Source: Sipunculus nudus (taxonomy: Eukaryota; Annelida; Sipuncula; Golfingiida; Sipunculidae). From it: a stretch of 64,000 nt of DNA. The position numbers and the translations under genes are program-made. The notes under the pieces are model-generated. The model saw nothing but the letters and a program-made list of their open reading frames with translations, ran no database searches and was not told the origin of the DNA. The stretch is from NCBI GenBank assembly GCA_026874595.1, contig CM049306.1, positions 107,159,142 to 107,223,141 of the forward strand, given 5' to 3'. Numbering within the stretch: the first letter of the stretch is position 1; each line of letters starts with the position of its first letter. Below are positions 36,322 through 47,089 of the stretch, piece by piece.

Positions 36322-38544
36322 AGCTCAGCTGACTGTAAGTCATCTGAGCTATAGGGATCACCTTTTGTCCGTCGTCCGGCCGTCCGGGCGTCTGTCCGTT
36401 AACAGGGCACAAATCGTAACCGCTAGAACTGGAATCTTCTTACTTGACATCCTGGGAGGTCTATGGAAATTCTCCTTGTAAACCTGAAATTAGGTCACTG
36501 TGACCTATATTCTTCGAGCTATGGGGTTCTGAAGTACCCCCCAGAATAATGGAAAATTTGATACAAAAGCTCAAGTATCTGAACAACTAATGCATTGATC
36601 ATCATGATTTTTTGCATGGATATTGATCATGGAGTGTTTCATCAGTTTCTGCAGACTGGTGGCGCCACCTGTATTTTTTCGATTTTTACCAATATTTTTC
36701 ACTATTTTTGAGACCTCTTAAGATGCGGCCATCTGTTAACAGGGCACAAATCGTAACGACTACACCTAGAATCTTCTCTCTTGACATGCAGGGAGGCCCA
36801 TAAAAAGTCTCTTTGGAAACCTGAAATTAGGTCTCTGTTTCCCATAACCTTTGAGCTATGGGGCTCTGAAGTACCCCCCAGAATAATGGAAAATTTGATA
36901 CAAAAGCTCAAGTATCTAAACAACTATTGCAGTGATCACCATGATTCTTTGCATGGATATTGATCATGGAATGTGTCATCAGTTTCTGCAGTTTGGTGGC
37001 GCCACCTGTATTTTTTTTATTTTTACGAATTTTTTCTCTATTTTTGAGACCTCATAAGATGCGGTCATCTGTTAACATGGCACAAATCGTAACAACTGGA
37101 CCTAGAATCTTCTCTCTTGACATGCTGAGAGGCCCATGAAAAGTCTCCTTAAAAACTTGAAATTAGGTCTCTGTTACCCATAACCTCTGAGCTATGGGGC
37201 TCCGAAGTACCCCCCAGAATAATGGAAAATTTGATACAAAAGCTCAAGTATCTGAACAATTATTATATTGATCACCATGATTCTTTGCATGGATATTGAT
37301 CATGAAATGTTTAATCAGTTTCTGCATGCTGGTGGCGCCACCTGTATTTTTTCAATTTTTAGCTCAGCTGACTGAAAGTCATCTGAGCTATAGGGATCAC
37401 CTTTTGTCCGTCGTCCGTCCAGCCATCCAGGCATCTGTCTGTTAACAGGGTACAAATCGTAACCGCTAGACCTGGAATCTTCTTACTTGACATCCTGGGA
37501 GGTCTATGGAAATTCTCCTTGTAAACCTGAAATTAGGTCACTGTGACCTATATTCTTCGAGCTATGGGGTTCTGAAGTACCCCCCAGAATAATGGAAAAT
37601 TTAATACAAAAGCTCAAGTATCTGAACAACTAATGCATTAATCACCATGATTCTTTGCATGGATATTGATCATGGAGTGTTTCATCAATTTCTGGAGATT
37701 GGTGGCGCCAGCTATTTTTTTTTTATTTTTTACGATTTTTTTTCTCTACTTTTGTGATCTTTAAACATTTGGTCATCTGTAAACAGGGCACAAATCATAA
37801 TGACTGGACCTAGAATCTTCTGTCCTCACCTCCAGGGAAGCCCATAAAAGGTCTACATGGAAACCCGAAATAAGGTCCCTGTTACCCATATTCTGTGAGC
37901 TATGGGGCTCTGAAGTACCCCCAAGAATAAAGATTTGGTCATATATTAACAGGGCACAATCATAATGACTGGACCTAGAATCTTCTTTCTTGACATGCAG
38001 GGAGGCCTTTGGAAAGTCTCTTTGGAAATCTGAAATTAGGTCTCTGTTACCCGTATCCTTCATGCTATGGCTCCGAGAATAAAGATTTGGTCATCTGTTA
38101 ACAGAGCACAAATTATAATGACTTGACCTAGAATCTCCTTTCTTGATATGCTGGGAGGCCCCTGAAAAGTCTCCTTGTGCACCTAAAATTACATCTCTGT
38201 TACCCATATCCTTCATCCTATGCGGCTTTGAAATACCCCCCAGAATAAACATTTGGTCATCTGTTAACAGGGCACAAATCATAATAACTGGACCTAGAAT
38301 TTTATTTTTTGACATGCTGGGAGACCCCTGAAAAGTCATCTTGCAAACCTTGAAAATAGGTGTCTGTTACCCATATCCTTCATGCTACAGAGCTCCATAG
38401 TACCCCAATGAATATTGGATGATTTTATACAAAAGGTCAAGTTTGGAAAAAGTATTTCATTCAAATTTGACATTCAGATGATAAAATTACTTTTGTCAAT
38501 GTCTTCCTGGTCAGCTGAGCGTCATGACCCCTGGGTCACTTGTT
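36322..38544 (+). mobile_element. Family C element, subfamily copy C4, with nested or duplicated start
   Basis: 5' hairpin AGCTCAGCTGACT-GTA-AGTCATCTGAGCT and (GTCC)-type tract; core units of about 337 bp (GAAGTACCCCCC at 36531, 36868, 37204, 37573) each with GGTGGCGCCACC (about 36658, 36995, 37331). A second complete 5' start lies at 37361. The 3' module is CAGCTGAGCGTCATGACCC, CTGGGTCACTTGTT. Segmental copy 1 has the empty site (CATGTAATTTTATATAAAC near 23320), fixing the ends as TTTT|AGCTC...CTTGTT|TATATA. Confidence 0.85.
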
Positions 38545-38884
38545 TATATATACACATACATATAAGTTGTCCTGATTTAGAACTTTGGTTGATTGAACCG
38601 AGTAAAGTTTGTGCCATTTTCATTTTCACTGTAGTTATACTGTTTTAACAATTATGTGGAGGGTATGCTCCATGTGATAAATGAGTTAAGTTACCTTGGT
38701 GTATTAATGAGGGCAACTGGTCAGCTAGTTTGCCTGGATGCTATTTGCAGGCTTCTAGCATGACTACAGTGCTTTGGCTGACCTGTATCCAGGACATGTA
38801 TACTTTGATCCCTTTTCTGTACTCTATGGACTAGCTGCAGTATATAAGGAGCTACAGAAGCTAGAAAACTGTCTTCCTGGAGCC

Positions 38885-39546
38885 AACTGTTCTTGCATAT
38901 TCAAGCCATGAAGAAAGGACTGAGTAAAAATGATAGACATGAAGAAGGGACTGAGTAAAAAATAGACATAAAGAAGGGACTAAGTAAAAATGATAGACAT
39001 GAAGAAGGGACTGAGTAAAAATGATAGACATGAAGAAGGGACTGAGTAAAAATGATAGACATGAAGAAGGGACTGAGTGAAAAATAGACATAAAGAAGGG
39101 ACTAAGTAAAAAATGATAGACATGAAGAATGGACTGAGTAAAAATGATAGACATGAAGAAGGGACTGAGTAAAAATGATAGACATGAAGAAGGGGCAGAG
39201 TAATAAATGACATATGAAGAAATTCCTGAGTAAAACTGACAAACATACTCAAAGGACTGAGTAAAAATGATGGACATGAAGAAGGGGCTAGGTATAAATG
39301 ACAAACATACACAAGGGGGCTGAAGGGGCTGAGTAAAAAATGACAGACATTAACAAGGCACTGGGTGATAATGACAGACATATATAAAGCGCTGTATAAA
39401 AATCATACATTTACAAAGGACTGACTAAAATTGAGAGACATGAAGAAGGGGCTGAGTAAAAATGACAGGCATAAAGAAGGGGATGAGTAAAAATGACAGA
39501 CATTAACAAGGCACTGGGTAATAATGACAGACATAAATAAGGCATG
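38885..39546. repeat. 31-bp minisatellite, copy 2
   Basis: Tandem GACTGAGTAAAAATGATAGA plus CATGAAGAAGG units, 31 bp each, more regular than in copy 1 between 38920 and 39200. Open frames on the minus strand are repeat translations. Confidence 0.9.
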
Positions 39547-39559
39547 TCAGACATCTGCA

Positions 39560-40464
39560 TGTAAAAATTTTGCACAAATGTAGCCCTTTGATAGCTTAAT
39601 AACATACACTAAAAATGGTGGCACCACCTGCAACCATTTTTGCACAGCATCCATCTGTTCATCTGCCTTTGGATAAAATCACTCATTTCTCTGCATTGGT
39701 TGGACCTGTATTTTGCATGTGTATACATCTTGGACAGCTTTCTTGATTTTATGACAGGTGGCGCCACCTACAGCACGTTTAAGCTGCAGACATCCAAGCT
39801 CATATCTCAGGAACCATTTGACCGATTGGGCCAAAATTTTGCATGTGTATAGATCTCCCATAGCTCTTTATCATATACCTTACTGGTGGCGCCACCTGCA
39901 ATCATTTTTGCACAGTGTCCGTCTGTTTGTTTGCCGTGGGATATTTAATCACTCATATCTCAGTAGTAGTTTGACTTATCTGCCTAAAATTTTGCATGTT
40001 TATACATCTTGGATAGCTTTCTTGATTTTGTGGCAGGTGGCGGCACCTACATTGATGTATACCCTGCAGACATTCAGGCTTATATTTCAGGACTGGTTTG
40101 ACATATCACCCTGAAATTTTGCATATGTATAGATCTCACATAGCTCTTATTATACACAAAAGTGGTGGCGCCACATGCCACCCTTTTTTTCACAGCGTCC
40201 AACTGTTTGTCTGCCATGGGCTCAAATCACTCATATCTCAGTAGTGGTTTGACTTGTCTGCCTAAAATTTTGCATGTTTATACATCTTGGACAGCTTTCT
40301 GGATTTTGTGGTAGGTACATACACATCTCGGCTGCAGACATCCAGGCTATTATGCAACACACCTCACTCTAGTTCCCCTTGCCACTCAATCCATGCCTCA
40401 CCTCACCCGTCCCACTCTGATTTTGGCGGATACAAGTAGTCATTGTTGACTACCCGTCTTCTTG
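39560..40464 (+). mobile_element. Family E element, copy E5 (5' truncated)
   Basis: It begins in the core (TTTTGCACAAATGTAGCCC) directly after the minisatellite. GGTGGCGCCACC occurs near 39758 and 39885. The 3' end is decayed (GTAGTCATTGTTGACTAC, CCGTCTTCTTG). Confidence 0.8.
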
Positions 40465-40521
40465 TTTTTGTGTTGTGTGCACCCATGCTACAATTTCAGC
40501 AGTGATGTTTGTTTAATTGTT

Positions 40522-42890
40522 GCTTGCCGGAAATCTTCGATTTCGGCAAGCATGTTCGTCAGTTGCGTATGTCTGTTTGTCTCTTTGTCTGTTTGTTTGT
40601 TTGTTTGTTTGTCACGACTCTCCAGGCCACACTTTTGCATCAATCAACTTGAAACTTACAGGCTTGATTTCTAGGTGCCCTATTATTTTTGGTCAACATT
40701 GCTCCAAGGTCAAGGGTCAAGGTCACGACAGGTATGGTTAACGGTTTTTGCACTATAACTTCGCCATTAATAGGCTTATCCACTTCTGCAATAGCTCATT
40801 TTTTTCGTCATCACCTGGCCTTTCTTTTGATATGTAGCTTACTTAAATTTGCCGTTACCATGGTTACATTTTTTGGGCAAAAATCATGGAAATTGGAAAT
40901 AACTCAACCATTTTTTTGTAACTTTGTCAGTTTTTAAGCTAGGCAGATCTAGTTTCCGGCATTTTGTTCCACATGACCAGCTTGACACGACAGAACTGAA
41001 AGTCACGCCAAATCTCACGCCATATCTCGTCAAACGAGAAAAAACGAGACTTCGCGGAAATGCTTATAACTCGGCGACTTTTACAGCTAGACAGGTCTGG
41101 TTTTCGGCATTTCGTTCCACCGAACAAGCTTGACACGACAGAGCTGCAAGACAGGCCAAATCTCGCACCGTATCTCGTCAAACGAGAAAACACGGGATTT
41201 CACGGAAATGCTTATAACTGGGCCAGTTTTACAGCTAGACACGTCTGGTTTTCGGCATTTAGTTCCACTAGACCAGCTTGACACGACAGATATGCAAGTG
41301 CCGTTACCATGGTTACATTTTTTGGGCAAAAATCATGGAAATTGGAAATAACACGACCATTTTTTGTAACTTTGTCAATTTTTAAGCTACAGACGTCTGG
41401 TTTTGGTCATTATGTACCTTATGGGCAGCTTGACATGATAAAACTGAAAGTCTCGCCAAATCTCGCACCATTTCTCGTCAAACGAGTCTTCGAGATTTCA
41501 TTAAATATGACCTACAGGTTGCATTTTTTTAACAATGGCTTTGAAATTGATATATTTTGTGTTATTTATAAATATCTCGAAATCAGTTTTTCATTTTTTG
41601 GAAATAGCCACCAGGGGGCGTGGTACCTGAAACACTGTAACATATCATTTTTCTGCAATATCTAAAATAATTTTAAACATGGCACAATTTTTATCGTTGT
41701 ATCTTAAACTAGGAACATTGGCTTATTCCTCGGCACATGTAGCTTTGTGCTGCCGTTACCATGGTTACCAAATTTGTGGGTTAAACTTGACGATCTGAAA
41801 ATATGCAGTTTTTGGCTTCTATCTCGGTTAATATTTATGTTTCAAGTGTCTAGTTTTTTGCATAAGGCTGCTTCCCCTTGGTTCTACATCATTCGATTGC
41901 AAGTCTCGTCAAATTTCGCTCGGTTTATTGTCAAACGAGAAAAAACGAGATTTCACGGAAATGCTTATAACTCGGCGACTTTTACAGCTACACAGGTCTA
42001 GTTTTCGGCATTTCATAACAAATGACCAGCTTGACACAACAGAAGAGAAATCAGGCCAAATCTCGCACCATATCTCGTCAAGCGAGAAAAAAACGAGATA
42101 TCATGGAAATGCTTATAACTAGGCGACTTTTACAGCTACTCAGGTCTAGTTTTTGGCATTTAGTAACATTTGGCCAACTTGACATAGTAAAACTGCGATA
42201 CTTGGCGAAATCTCGCACTATATCTGGTCAAATGTGGAAAAACGAGATTTCACAGAAATGCATATAAGTCGGCGACTTTCACGGCTAGACAGGTCTAGTT
42301 TTTGCGCATTCATTAACATTTGGACGGCTTGACATAATAAAACTGCTCGTCTTGCCAAATCTCGTACTATATCTCGTCAAGCGAGAAAAAAACATGATTT
42401 CATTTAAATGCTGATAACACGGCGACTTTTGCAGCTAGACAGGTCTAGTTTCCGGCATTTTGTAATATTTGACAAACCTGACATGACAAAACTGGAAATC
42501 TCGCCAAAGCTCGCACCGTTTCCCGTCAAACGAGAAAACACGAGATTTCATGCAAATGCTTATAACTCAGCGGGTTTTAAAGCTAGACAGGTCTAGTTTT
42601 CGGCATTTCATATCATTTGGCCAGCTTGACATGACAAACCTGAAAACGTCTCACTGCTTCTTGTCAAACGAGATAAACGGGATTTCATGAAAAAATTTTG
42701 AACTTGGTCCCTTTTACACTAGAAAGATATGCAGCTGTTAAAGGTCAGCATGCATAAATAAACATATTATCCGTTTCTGCTGCCCCCACAATGTTGCTCA
42801 TTCATATGACTGTTTCTACATGCACTCTCTGTCTATCTGTCTGTATCATTTCCATTTCCGGCAAGCGCGTGACCTCTGGTCATCTTGTTT
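40522..42890 (+). mobile_element. Family P2 element with ~148-bp tandem core
   Basis: The 5' hairpin GCTTGCCGGAAATC-TTC-GATTTCGGCAAGC (40522-40551) is followed by a (TTTG)n tract near 40585-40612. Core units of about 148 bp (GCTTATAAC at 41062, 41210, 41963, 42111, 42558, with variants at 42260 and 42410) each hold the hairpin CTCGTCAAACGAG. The 3' module TCCGGCAAGCGCGTGACC, TCTGGTCATCTTGTTT repeats the start arm. The layout resembles pearl elements of bivalves. Non-coding. Confidence 0.8.
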
Positions 42891-42994
42891 CTTGTTCTAA
42901 GTGTTTAGTACTTGCATTGTTCATATACATGTTACACATGTTCTTTAAAAGTAATGGTACAGCATTGAAGCATTATACCTGATGTAATCTCATT

Positions 42995-43028
42995 GCACAG
43001 GTTCGCATAAGGCCTGTAGGCCTTGTTT
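42995..43028 (+). repeat. Short 3'-end relic with GGCC hairpin, second copy
   Basis: GCACAGGTTCGCAT, AAGGCCTGTAGGCCTT, GTTT; see 31737-31769. Confidence 0.5.
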
Positions 43029-43029
43029 A

Positions 43030-43239
43030 TTGTTTGCTTGGTTGTTTGATCATTTTGTTTATTGGGTAGGTGGTTGGTTAGCAAGATGAAGAAAAAAAGG
43101 GCCTGATTTCCATGAAACTTTATGTAGTGGTGGACCCCCATAAGAGAATGTGGCATTAAATTTTGGTGTGGTTCCACAGAAAGAAGCAGATCCAGTGGGA
43201 TTTTGGTGGAGATATGTTCTCTACTGAGTACCAGTCTAG
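43030..43239 (+). mobile_element. CTAG-ended dispersed repeat (degenerate)
   Basis: GGTTGGTTAGCAAGATGAAG, TGATTTCCATGAAACTTTAT, TTTTGGTG, TGGTGGAGATATGTTCTCT, ACTGAGTACCAGTCTAG. I recognise the phrase order (gene-poor repeat found in many animals, ending GGCGGAGGTxTGCGCTCTC... CTAGTT). The CTAG end at 43236-43239 fits a Helitron-like terminus. It is not coding despite an open minus-strand frame nearby. Confidence 0.5.
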
Positions 43240-44569
43240 TGTGGTAAATGTGTTTCCTGATATAAAAGGTAATATAAAAGTTTGATTCTGTTCATCCAGT
43301 TTAACATTTTCCAGATAACTTTGTGTTGCATTGGTAATCTTCTCAGGTTTGTTTTCCTGAGTCACCACACAGAAAAAAACATGGATTACTTTTTTATAAA
43401 AACCCAACACAATCATTCCATCTGATTTTGTGTTATTCACTGTTCAGTAGATACCTTAGACAGTCCTCATAAACTGAGACTAGATTCTGTTTAGACACAA
43501 TGTTGGTCAGATCTTCTGCTTTTTGTTGTCATGGCAACAGGTCTTAATAAAGCCTCTCAAAAAGGTTTTGCATGAGAGACATTCATCCTAAAGTGATCTA
43601 ATAGCAGGTAAATGTGGTCTCCTCTTGTACAAACTGTCATAGAGTTAAAATGTCAGGTGCACGGAAATGTGACGCTGCTCAGTGGTAGATTTCTATATTT
43701 TCATGAATTTAAGTGCTGTTATATCTTTGCTCTAATGGTTGTGCTCACCAGGTGCTGTCCAGATACATTCAGACCATTCTATTGCTCCAATAAATGCAGC
43801 CCTGGAGTTTGGGCTTGATACCAAAAGCGTTTCCTGTCATATGACCTGGGTATGACACCAGACTTCCATTGGAGACTGTTCATTACTTCTCTGCTAATCT
43901 CATCATGTATATACAACAAAGTTACATTTTGAATTTGTAATTGTTTTTATGTAACTACCAAAACAAATACAGCTGCAGGAACTTGAACAAACGTCAAGAA
44001 GATAGCATGTCTAGAAGTTGACAGTCATCCAAAGTCATATAGTTTACACCAGTTTCTTAAACCTTGACATTGGTCACTCCTACTGTCACATGATTAGGAA
44101 GAAAAATCAATGAGTTTGTATATTTGTTACTAGTACAGATAAATGTCACATTTCTTAATTGCTTTCTTAAAATGGATCCATATTTTACATACATTTCACA
44201 TTTGCAGATGATTCAAATACCATTGAAGTTTGACAGGAATAAAATGAAAGTACTCTATTTATTCAAATTTGGCGATCCCTCTTATTTCTCAACCCCAAAA
44301 AACATTTTGAAAGCATAATTTCTAAAATGACTCTAATTATGCGACTGCCAACAATGTTTTCTGTTAATGATGTTAAGGTGAAATGCCTCCGTCTCTCACA
44401 GGCACCGCAGTTTGTATCTGACTAGATTCTTATTACATTGAGCATCCACATCAAATTTGTTTCCAATAAAATTTGTAATGATACAAAGATGCGTTTTTCA
44501 TAATATATAAACATAATAAAGCGTTCAAGATCAAAATGTATGTCCTTGACGAAGCAAACTCTTGTACCA
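43240..44569. other. Unannotated
   Basis: Nothing recognised. Confidence 0.5.
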
Positions 44570-45080
44570 TTCCTGGTACGCACGTGCCTCGTGTGCAATT
44601 CACGTGGAAACCTTAGCAATAATATTAACAACATGCGGGAAAGCACGCGCAGTGGAACAACTGTGACACACTTTGAACTGTCATCTTAGTTAAGTTTAAA
44701 CGACCCTTGTTAGTTTTTTGATGGGTGACCGCGCGTACCAAACAGGCACAATCGAGGGCACGCGAGCTAGGACCATTTTCGGTCATATATATTTTAACTC
44801 GCCTTTACTTTACTTATAATGTATTGTGCAAATAAAAGTTATCTGATAATAGGCAGTTATTTTTTATAAAGTCTTCTTCAAACTTCCGTGCAGCTGCTTG
44901 TCCCTTTTCGGCCCGCCGATATTGCCGCCTGGTGGGTTAACTTGAAACAGCTGACAGTTACACGAGTTGCCGTCTATGTCAAGTGATCGTACCAATAAGC
45001 GAAGTAGTGATCATTTTGTAAAGTGATTGAGCTCAGTTCGATTAATCAATTGCGGATTCCGTATAATTCATGAGACGGTA
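44570..45080. promoter_or_regulatory. CpG-rich interval, possible promoter
   Basis: CpG dinucleotides are clearly denser here than in the flanks (for example ACCGCGCGTACC, GGCACGCGAGC, TTTTCGGCCCGCCGATATTGCC). Two CACGTG E-boxes lie 20 bp apart at 44581 and 44601. No known repeat family covers it. A transcription start could be here, but no coding exon was recognised on either strand. Confidence 0.35.
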
Positions 45081-45536
45081 GGAAGCCCGTTTGTAGGAAA
45101 TACTGTTAAGCTAACAAAACAAACTTATAAATGACCAAATTATCACTCAATTCATATGACCGCTCAAGTGTCAGAGCGGCTCTGCATCTCTACGGAAGGT
45201 TATCAAACCGCATGCCTCTAAAATCTCAACCACAGCAAATTCTACAGGAAGATAATTTTCAAATAACCTCCATTATCTCGACCATTGAGAAAATTAATTA
45301 TTTTTAAGTGGTCACCAAATAAGAATAAATACGGTATAGGAGGGTATAGGCTAATACCTAACCCAGCATGTCCTGTAGCTATTGATCTGTTTGTCAGTAC
45401 TTTGGGACTGAGAGTGTAACAAAGATAAATTGGTGTGCAAGAGGACAGGTGAAGATACATATTCCTATATTTTACGTCTATTTACTAAAGATTATCTTCT
45501 TTCTGTTTATAACAATATGGGTCAGAAAACACTAAC
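45081..45536. other. Unannotated
   Basis: Nothing recognised. Confidence 0.5.
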
Positions 45537-45893
45537 CAAAATTAACACAGGCTGTTTGTTTTGTTTATATTCACATGTTTATAACATATGGGGGCCCACC
45601 AAAATAATCCAGACACATTCATTAAGGACATCTGATGGCAAGCCAGATGAACCATAGTTTTGCAAAGGATGTTTTGCACGTAGTGACTTTTAAACTTCTG
45701 CATATATCCTACCAACCACCTTCAGTAACATGTTTTTTTATTTCTGTATTAAAACAGACACCATGTTCACTTACAGTTTGTAGATATACAAGCTCATACA
45801 TCTGTCACAGAGACATCAAATCTTTTTTTAGTGGGAATTACCTATGAATTACCTACAGTTCAGTAATATGCACCCAGGGTAAGCCAGAAATCA
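45537..45893 (+). repeat. Dispersed repeat R1, copy 2
   Basis: Aligns with 1187-1520 (GGCTGTTTGTTTTGTTTATAT, ACATATGGGGGCCCACCAAA, GCATATATCCTACCAACCACC, AGCCAGAAATCAC); the left third is missing. Confidence 0.65.
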
Positions 45894-47089
45894 CATACAT
45901 TTTACCGTAAGGCTGGCAGGTAGGTAGCTTGCTTTAACCTGTGTTATTTGATACAGGAGCCTTTTACTGGCCTTTACAGCTGCTATATATGCTGTTTCTA
46001 AGTCACCTCAAAATACCCATCACAGATATTGGTCTGGAATGCACTTCTCACATCCATGGCAGGATCACTTATTTTAAAGTTGTTTTCCTGCTTATTTATG
46101 GCAGCAGTGTTCTGGTGGAATCGTTCTGCCTGTACAAAGGTCTCCCCGTATAAATCATGTTGACAGTTTGATTATCTTGGTGAGTCAGTCACCCAGGGAA
46201 ATCCATATCATAGGAGCTCTTAGGAGCTGTCAGGGGAGTAAACAGCTCAGCCACATGCCTCTATCACTTCATGTGTTCTGAGGTTTAACAAATGCCCCTG
46301 GACATTGCTTCAGGGCATCTGTAATATTACCTAATTTATCATGAACAATATATCATGCTCATTTAAAAAAAATAATAGAATATTCTCTGTTGATATATGA
46401 AATCTTAGATTTTCATATACATGTTGATTTTCTTTTTCTTTTTTTTTTTTAATTTTTCAAATTTAATAATATTTAGGCAGTTATGCAATGTGTATAAATT
46501 TGGGAGAGATTAACATCCTTGAAAGTTATTACATATTCAAAAGTATTGTGTCTTTTAATAAGGGCAATAACCTCCAATATTTGTTGATGCACGTACACAA
46601 TAGGTTTTATCAGTACACTGTACAAAAATCCCAGTGCGTGTCACAGATACAGTAAACATTATTTCTGACTATGGATAATACACTGTTGAAGAAAAAAAAA
46701 TTACAGCTGGTGTATAACATGTCCCTTCCTCCTGTTTCAAATATAGATGGAAAATTGTACTTTTTTTAATTGCTTGGTGTACTCATATGTCATTCCACTC
46801 TGTCCCGTACAGAGACTGCCAGACAGGAGTGTTATGTAAAACATAGTAGTGGTGTAACAACACGTGAACAAGCTTGCCTGGATCTGTACAGGTCCTTAAC
46901 CTCAAGAGCAATGAACTGTGTGTCTTGGTGGGTAAAACAAATTTATGTTTAGGGCAGATTCATGGTTTTAAATTGTACAATTGATAATTTACTTGAGAAT
47001 TTTGTCTCCCCTTCCATGGGTGGAATCATATAACATTTGGTCTGTTGTTGGCAGCAGTGGTATTGTCCTTAGTCTGACATCATCCGTAT
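45894..47089. other. Unannotated
   Basis: Nothing recognised apart from a T-run near 46440. Confidence 0.5.

Larger units (their letters stand above)
33949..39546 (+). repeat. Segmental duplication, copy 2
   Basis: Collinear with 20836-25385 in direct orientation, about 13 kb away. Copy 2 alone carries 34107-34432 (~330 bp, insertion or copy 1 deletion), the SINE dimer (34769-35200) and the family C element C4 (36322-38544). Both copies end in the same minisatellite. Confidence 0.85.

Noticed and set aside
38885-39546. CRISPR-like array
   Set aside because: Repeats are contiguous 31-bp units with no unique spacers, in a eukaryotic genome.
43156-43440. 94-residue minus-strand open frame
   Set aside because: Its right-hand coding part overlaps the end of a CTAG-ended dispersed repeat, and no family is recognised.
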